Shown: piece after piece, positions 20,173 to 25,192 of the stretch | How the letters are laid out: each line of letters opens with the position of its first letter | Position numbering within the stretch: the stretch's first letter is position 1 | Assembly (NCBI GenBank): GCA_037147235.1 | Contig: JBAWVO010000064.1 | Coordinates: 1-25,192 of the forward strand | DNA: 25,192 bases | Reading direction: 5' to 3' | From: JANXQG01 sp037147235 | Lineage (GTDB): Bacteria > Planctomycetota > Planctomycetia > Pirellulales > Thermoguttaceae | Notes under the pieces: generated by a model | What the model was told of the DNA's origin: nothing | The model's database searches: none | What the model saw: the letters and a program-made list of their open reading frames with translations, nothing else | Position numbers and translations under genes: made by a program

Positions 20173-23100
20173 CTACCTCCTCCGCTTCCGCCGCCGCGCC
20201 CAGCCCATCAGCCCGATGGCACCGACGCCGAGCAGGGCCAATGTTGAGGGCTCTGGGACGACGGTCAGGGTCAGGCTGTTCGAGGTCCAAACTGGCGTAA
20301 AGTGGACGTTATGAGCCGCATACCAGGGGGCAATGGAGAGCGTCGGCGTACCTATTCGCGTCCCCCAGGTCAACACCGTGAACGAGTCGGTTAGGCTGGG
20401 CACATAGTTGTTCCAGTGCATGATGTCCAACTCGGCATTCAGGAACATCAGATTTCCCGTTGCGCCGAGTTGCCCATAGAAGGCATCGCCCGTGCCTAGC
20501 GTTGGCCCGCCGATGTCAACCTCGCTCGTTCCACCCAGTAGCAAATTGCCATCGGTGATGCTCACGCCCGGGCTGTCGCCAGTACGAATACCACGCAGAA
20601 AACCCAGGTTGCCGGAGGTCAGACCGGTGCTGCTGCGAAAGCTCATGTCGAACAGCAAGTAGTTGCTCGACGAGGAGGCGGGGCCTTGCACATTGCCGCG
20701 ATTGAGGAACTGCGACGTGGTTGGCCCGCTACCGATGCTGACGGTCCCGCCCGCGATGCTTAGCAAGGTCTTGCCGTTGGTGAGCAAGATGCCGCTAGGG
20801 GCGTTGATCCGCCCACCTTCGATATCGGTCAGCGAACCCGGAACCACGGCGTTCTTATTGCCGGCCGCATTGCTGCTGCTCAAGGTGACGGTATAGCCGT
20901 TGGTGTAAAGCTCGCCGTCGCTATAGAATCCGTCCAGCTTGATGCTGTCGCCCAACGCCAAATTGCCCGTGGCGTTGATCGTCGAGCCGTAGCCCGCGGC
21001 AACCTTGGCGTTCACCGTGCCGGAACCCGACAAAGCACAGCCCGTACCAACCGAGACCCCATTGGGGGCATTGAGCGTGCCGCCGCTGACGGTCGTCGAG
21101 ACGCCCAGGTTGGCAAACTGCCTGCTATTGAGAGTTACGTTGTTGCCGCCAACGTCGAGTGTCCCGGCTTGGCTGAAGCCGGCGTAGGAACTGCTGTCGC
21201 CGAGCGTCATGGTGCCGGTAGCGACGATGGCCGAGCCGACGCTGCCCGCGATGTTACCGCGAATTGTGCCGGCCCCACTCAGGGTATTTCCGTTGCCCAG
21301 AGTGAGTTTTCGGCCACTGATATCGAGCGAGCCATTGTTGATGCTCACGTCGCGATTGACCAAGTCGCTATTGAGTTTTACGGTTCCCGGCCCGGTAATG
21401 GCCACGGCCGCGGTTGCGTTGGCAAGCGGATTGGCAATCGTCAGCGTGCCGCCACCCCCGCCCAACCGGTAGGTATTGCCGTCGGGTGTCAGCGTGCCGG
21501 AATAGGTAGCCGTGCCGACGGCCCCGAGCGATAAACCGCTGAAGCCGGTGAAATTGAGGTCGTTGCTGCTGTTGGCGTTATTGCCCAATGCCGCAGCACC
21601 GGCCGAGGCCGTATTGATGCGATTCAGGAATGCCTGATCGATCGCATAGCCTGCTGCCGCCGCTGCCCCGGCGTTTACAGTAACATTGGCCCCCGTGCCG
21701 GCGATAGCGGCTAGAGAATTGAACTGGATCGCGCCTTGATTGATCGTCGTCCCGCCGGAATACGTGTTCGTGCCGGAGAGGACCAGGATTCCGCTTCCGG
21801 TCTTCACAAGGCTGAGTGTGCCGGTGCTGTTCTTGATAACGCCGCCAAACGTGCTGGAGGCATTATTGTTGCCGACGGTCAAAGTGTAGCTGCCGCCGCC
21901 GGCCGTAGTGTACACCACGGCGTTACTGCCGCCAATCAGGCCGTTGATCTGAGCACTGTGGCCGTGAAGGTCAAGGATAGCGGTGTCGTTCGCGATATCG
22001 CTACCGAAGATCACGTTACCTGCGTTGGCCCCATAGGGAAGGGCGTTGTCGATACCGAGCTGTAGAGTGGAGCCGTAGCCCAACTCGTAAGTATAGTAAG
22101 CCGACACAAAGGTGCCAATGGTCGTGTCACCACGGTAATCGTTTGTATTTGCGAGAATCACGCTCCCGTTGGAAAAAAATGTACCAAAACCTCCGGGGCC
22201 CGTAATCGTGCCATTAACGGTGATGGGCGAAGCCCACCCCGCTGTGATCCCTCCACCATTGGGCCCAAGAAAGATGGTACGGGTCGCGCCAATCTGAACT
22301 GCACCGAAGCCGGAGTTCCGTAGCACACCACCGTTGAGAGTTATATTAACAGCGGGGCTGGCGGGGACCGATCCAAAACCCGCGTCCGTGCCAACACCTA
22401 GAACACCACCGATCACCGTCGTGCCCCCGCTATACGTATTACTGCCCATGAGACCCAGAGTGGAGTTTCCGGTCTTGATCAACGCACCGCTCCCGTCAAT
22501 CGTGCCCCAAACGGCAAGATCGTCCGACTGCGCGTCAATCCGAATCGTGCCGCTGGAATTCAGTCGTATGTTGCGACTAGTACTGATCCAACCCGCATCG
22601 GCGACTTCAAGGGTCCCGCCGTTAAAGGTGATTGGGTTGTTCCCTGCGCCAAGATTGGCGTCCGCATTGATGGAAAGGACGCCCTGATTAATTCTGGTGC
22701 CACCGGAGTAGGTGTTGTTACCGGAGAGAACCAGAGTTCCGCTTCCCGTCTTTGTGAGTCCGAGCGTGCCGGTGCTGTTTTGAATGGTACCGCCAAACGT
22801 GCTAGAGGCATTGTTATTGCCGACGGTCAAAGTGTAGTTGCCGCCGCCCGCAGTAGTGTCCACCACCGCGTTGCTTGCCCCGGACAAACCGTTGATTTGA
22901 GTATTATGGCCCTTGAGGTCCAGTGTGGCCGTGTACCCGACACCAAACAGAACATTCCCCTTGCCTGGACCAAAAGGCAGGACATTTTCTGCACCGAGCG
23001 AGAGGAGTGAATATGAGGGCCACGAATCAATCCCGTTGATTCCACCAGCGTCGCCGATAACCGTGTCGCCTGCGTAAGAATTTCCGGAGGAGTTGAGGAC

Positions 23101-24963
23101 AACATCGCCTCTGTCCCAGAGTATCACGAGTTTACCAGGACCAATGATTTGGCCATTGATCGTTATCGGCACGTTCCAACCGGAGCGAATGTAGCCGCCT
23201 GACGGGCCGAGAAGAATCGTTCGATTTGCATTGAACACAGGCGCGGGGCCGCCATTGATGATCGCACCACCATCAAGGGTCAAGTTGACCGTGGGAGTTG
23301 CTGGGACCGCACCAAGGTTTGAATCTGACGGCAAGCAAATGAAACCACCTTTAATCGTAGTTCCACCAGTGTATGTGTTATCGCTGAACAAATCGAGCGT
23401 ACCCGATCCTGTCTTTGTTATGGATCCGCTTCCGCTGATTACCCCATTAAGGCTAATCGACGTTAACGCAGGAATGCCTGTAACAACCAGCGAACCATTA
23501 TTCGTGACGTTGCCAATTATAGTACCGGTGTGTATCGCATCACCAAGCTGTAGAGTACCGCCGCTGATCGTCGTGCCGCCGCTATAGGTGTTGTTGCCGG
23601 AAAGGACGAGTGTGCCGTTACCGACCTTCGTCAGGGTGCCGCTACCACCGATCGGGCCGCTAAAGGCCAGCGAGTCGGATGCGTTATTGACCATCACGTT
23701 GGTGCTGCTGCCGAGGGCCATGGGAGTGGAAATCTCGTGGCCGCCGCTTACGACGTTGATGACGGCGGCACTGCCGGTGCTTGCCTGAAGCGTGAGCGTT
23801 TGCGCCCCGCTTATCGTGTACTTGTTCGCGTTGTTGAACGTGAGGGTGCCGACCGTCACCGGGACATCGACCGTGACCGTCCGCGGCGCGGTGATGCCAT
23901 CACTGAATAACGCCTGACTGCCGATCGAGTTGGGGCTGCCACCGCTCCAGTTGCTCGTGGAAGACCAGGTGCCATTGGAATCGACGGCCCAGCGGGGTGC
24001 TCCCACCTCCGTGAGTTCGGTTAGAGTAAATGCTGTGTTGCTGCCAACGTAAAGTTTAGAGGAATCCTTGGAGAACAGACATTCAATCGGGCCAGGGGCG
24101 ACGGTATAGGTGCTGACTACCGAATAGTCGGCCGTAGAAAGCAGCTTGACTTGATTCGCAGCTTGCAGACATAAGGCGAGATATCGCCCGTCGGGACTCA
24201 CGTCCAAGCCGTTCACGGACGTGCCAAAATTGATGGAGGTAAGAAGAGTGTCGCTCGCCGTAGAGAAGACCTTCAGGCCGTTGTCGACATCGGCAACCGC
24301 GAATCGATCGCCTGCGGGAAACATGCGGATCGGTGCCCAACTGGTGGCGGAATTGGGGATGGTAGCCAAGAGCGTGTTGGTCGCCGTTGAGACCTTGAAG
24401 ATGCCGGCATTGTCTCTTCCGCTTGCGTAGAGGTACTGGCCGTCGGGCGTAATCGCCAAGCCGCTACTCGAATTCGGAAGGGAAATGGTCCCGACTCGCG
24501 TGTTCGTAATCGGGTTGATGACGTTGAGGCTGGAGTTGTATTGGATGGCCGTGTAGAGGAGTTGGCCATTTGCGCTGAAGACCATGCCGGCAGGGTCGGT
24601 ACCGCAACTAAGATTGCCAAGGTTCGTCATGGAGGATGGGTCGAATTTAGTAACACCCCCACCGCCGACGGAGTTACTCACATAGCCGTAGCTCCCATCC
24701 GAGGAGATGACGACGGACTGCGGATCACCATTGATACTGAGGCTGCCTCCCGTCGTGAATGTGGCGGTGTTGACGGCATAGATGGCACCGTCGTGGCTGC
24801 TACCACCCATCGCCGCGCCGACGTAGAGGAGGGTGCCATCGGGGGACATTCCGATACGGTCGTAGCCGGGGCCTCTCGGCAGGACTAACGTGCGGTCTGC
24901 AAAGGCAGGTACGGCTAACACCAACGCCACAAGACCAATCGAACCAACAATCAAACGCCTCAT
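20173..24963 (-). CDS. Giant PEP-CTERM surface protein: beta-propeller plus autotransporter-type strand repeats
   Basis: A 1596-aa protein. Signal peptide 1-22 (MRRLIVGSIGLVALVLAVPAFA). Residues about 25-320 form a YVTN-type beta-propeller with repeated SPDG/TPDG turns (GMSPDGTLLYVG, ITPDGQYLYASG, VSPDGRYLAL). A WSSTSNWSGGSP linker leads to a long beta-helix region with five autotransporter-associated strand repeats, for example LTKVGNGTLVLSGNNTYSGG near 444, 514, 736, 828 and 1052. A block of about 220 residues (541-760) is repeated at 855-1075. The C-terminus is a PEP-CTERM sorting signal (1569-1596: VPEPSTLALL, hydrophobic helix, RRRKRRR), processed by exosortase in bacteria that have it. 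AGGAGAGG before the ATG fixes the start. Likely a secreted or cell-surface adhesin/matrix protein. Confidence 0.93.
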   Translation of the reverse strand: MRRLIVGSIGLVALVLAVPAFADRTLVLPRGPGYDRIGMSPDGTLLYVGAAMGGSSHDGAIYAVNTATFTTGGSLSINGDPQSVVISSDGSYGYVSNSVGGGGVTKFDPSSMTNLGNLSCGTDPAGMVFSANGQLLYTAIQYNSSLNVINPITNTRVGTISLPNSSSGLAITPDGQYLYASGRDNAGIFKVSTATNTLLATIPNSATSWAPIRMFPAGDRFAVADVDNGLKVFSTASDTLLTSINFGTSVNGLDVSPDGRYLALCLQAANQVKLLSTADYSVVSTYTVAPGPIECLFSKDSSKLYVGSNTAFTLTELTEVGAPRWAVDSNGTWSSTSNWSGGSPNSIGSQALFSDGITAPRTVTVDVPVTVGTLTFNNANKYTISGAQTLTLQASTGSAAVINVVSGGHEISTPMALGSSTNVMVNNASDSLAFSGPIGGSGTLTKVGNGTLVLSGNNTYSGGTTISGGTLQLGDAIHTGTIIGNVTNNGSLVVTGIPALTSISLNGVISGSGSITKTGSGTLDLFSDNTYTGGTTIKGGFICLPSDSNLGAVPATPTVNLTLDGGAIINGGPAPVFNANRTILLGPSGGYIRSGWNVPITINGQIIGPGKLVILWDRGDVVLNSSGNSYAGDTVIGDAGGINGIDSWPSYSLLSLGAENVLPFGPGKGNVLFGVGYTATLDLKGHNTQINGLSGASNAVVDTTAGGGNYTLTVGNNNASSTFGGTIQNSTGTLGLTKTGSGTLVLSGNNTYSGGTRINQGVLSINADANLGAGNNPITFNGGTLEVADAGWISTSRNIRLNSSGTIRIDAQSDDLAVWGTIDGSGALIKTGNSTLGLMGSNTYSGGTTVIGGVLGVGTDAGFGSVPASPAVNITLNGGVLRNSGFGAVQIGATRTIFLGPNGGGITAGWASPITVNGTITGPGGFGTFFSNGSVILANTNDYRGDTTIGTFVSAYYTYELGYGSTLQLGIDNALPYGANAGNVIFGSDIANDTAILDLHGHSAQINGLIGGSNAVVYTTAGGGSYTLTVGNNNASSTFGGVIKNSTGTLSLVKTGSGILVLSGTNTYSGGTTINQGAIQFNSLAAIAGTGANVTVNAGAAAAAGYAIDQAFLNRINTASAGAAALGNNANSSNDLNFTGFSGLSLGAVGTATYSGTLTPDGNTYRLGGGGGTLTIANPLANATAAVAITGPGTVKLNSDLVNRDVSINNGSLDISGRKLTLGNGNTLSGAGTIRGNIAGSVGSAIVATGTMTLGDSSSYAGFSQAGTLDVGGNNVTLNSRQFANLGVSTTVSGGTLNAPNGVSVGTGCALSGSGTVNAKVAAGYGSTINATGNLALGDSIKLDGFYSDGELYTNGYTVTLSSSNAAGNKNAVVPGSLTDIEGGRINAPSGILLTNGKTLLSIAGGTVSIGSGPTTSQFLNRGNVQGPASSSSNYLLFDMSFRSSTGLTSGNLGFLRGIRTGDSPGVSITDGNLLLGGTSEVDIGGPTLGTGDAFYGQLGATGNLMFLNAELDIMHWNNYVPSLTDSFTVLTWGTRIGTPTLSIAPWYAAHNVHFTPVWTSNSLTLTVVPEPSTLALLGVGAIGLMGWARRRKRRR

Positions 24964-25067
24964 TGAAAACCTCTCCTAAAGCTGCGGCGACCAGTCGCCT
25001 GGAATAGAAACACATCCGGTTGCAAAGCAACTGAACCAATACTACACGCTTCTTTTAGTTTGTCAGC

Positions 25068-25100
25068 GAGCGATTAGAGAGCGATCGGAGAGCGATTAGA
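25068..25100. promoter_or_regulatory. Three 11-bp tandem repeats upstream of the giant gene
   Basis: GAGCGATTAGA, GAGCGATCGGA, GAGCGATTAGA in direct succession, beginning 104 bases before the start codon of the PEP-CTERM gene. An 11-base period (one helical turn) is the spacing used by OmpR/PhoB-type regulators at direct repeats. Candidate operator. Confidence 0.45.
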
Positions 25101-25140
25101 GAAGCGGTCGCGCAAGTGAATTTTCACGCTGTGGCCGAGC

Positions 25141-25192
25141 GTCTTCATGGCCATTCATGGTCATTCCCGGCGCAGCCGGTAATAGGCCCGTG
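25141..25192. repeat. 52-bp direct repeat, copy 2 (cut by the window edge)
   Basis: Matches 19657-19708 with one difference and in the same orientation. The window ends inside the left arm of the CCCGTGCT hairpin, so the hairpin unit probably continues beyond. Confidence 0.85.

Overview
The window looks like chromosomal DNA of a planctomycete, probably of the Pirellula/Gemmata type. The evidence is a giant PEP-CTERM protein with autotransporter-type strand repeats, a Tat-exported Gfo/Idh/MocA oxidoreductase, a ThuA-like protein, a thioredoxin fused to helical repeats, a mitochondrial-EF-G2-like elongation factor, a planctomycete-style integrase/excisionase pair, and many hairpin-forming intergenic repeats. 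This assignment is inference from gene content, not from a marker gene.

Layout. 1-3020 (minus strand) is an integrative-element segment: tyrosine recombinase, excisionase-like HTH protein, a possible 27-aa CxxC peptide, a 195-aa protein, a 52-aa membrane protein, CsrA, and a gene that leaves the window at base 1. Three of these were found only by reading short frames by hand. 3134-3226 is a selenocysteine tRNA with anticodon TCA. 3519-4596 holds a membrane-anchored coiled-coil protein overlapping a small membrane protein. 4621-5355 (minus) is an OmpR/PhoB-type response regulator without a kinase beside it. 5613-6401 is an exported SUMF/FGE-like protein whose C-terminus resembles a diversity-generating retroelement target. 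6886-8316 (minus) is the thioredoxin fusion. 10588-8528 (minus) is a two-gene unit: an intact HtrA-like PDZ protease followed by a catalytically dead relative whose PDZ domain interrupts the protease fold. 10809-12881 is the EF-G, 13038-13994 a beta-hydroxyacid dehydrogenase, 14068-14406 an unknown protein (all minus). 14620-19380 (plus) carries the ThuA-like protein, an AlbA_2/RecG-like ATPase-domain protein, and a Gfo/Idh/MocA oxidoreductase followed by a cupin. 20173-24963 (minus) is the 1596-aa surface protein.

The spaces between genes are rich in small repeats: a 110-bp MITE-like element in two copies, a 24-bp motif in three copies, four 26-bp hairpins, a 39-bp repeat in two copies, a cluster of strong GC hairpins at 19.7-20.0 kb, and a 52-bp direct repeat on both sides of the giant gene. 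No complete novel system is evident. The best leads are the candidate variable region of the SUMF protein, the active/dead protease pair, the integrase beside the selenocysteine tRNA with an out-of-frame zinc-ribbon tail, and the MITE-like family.
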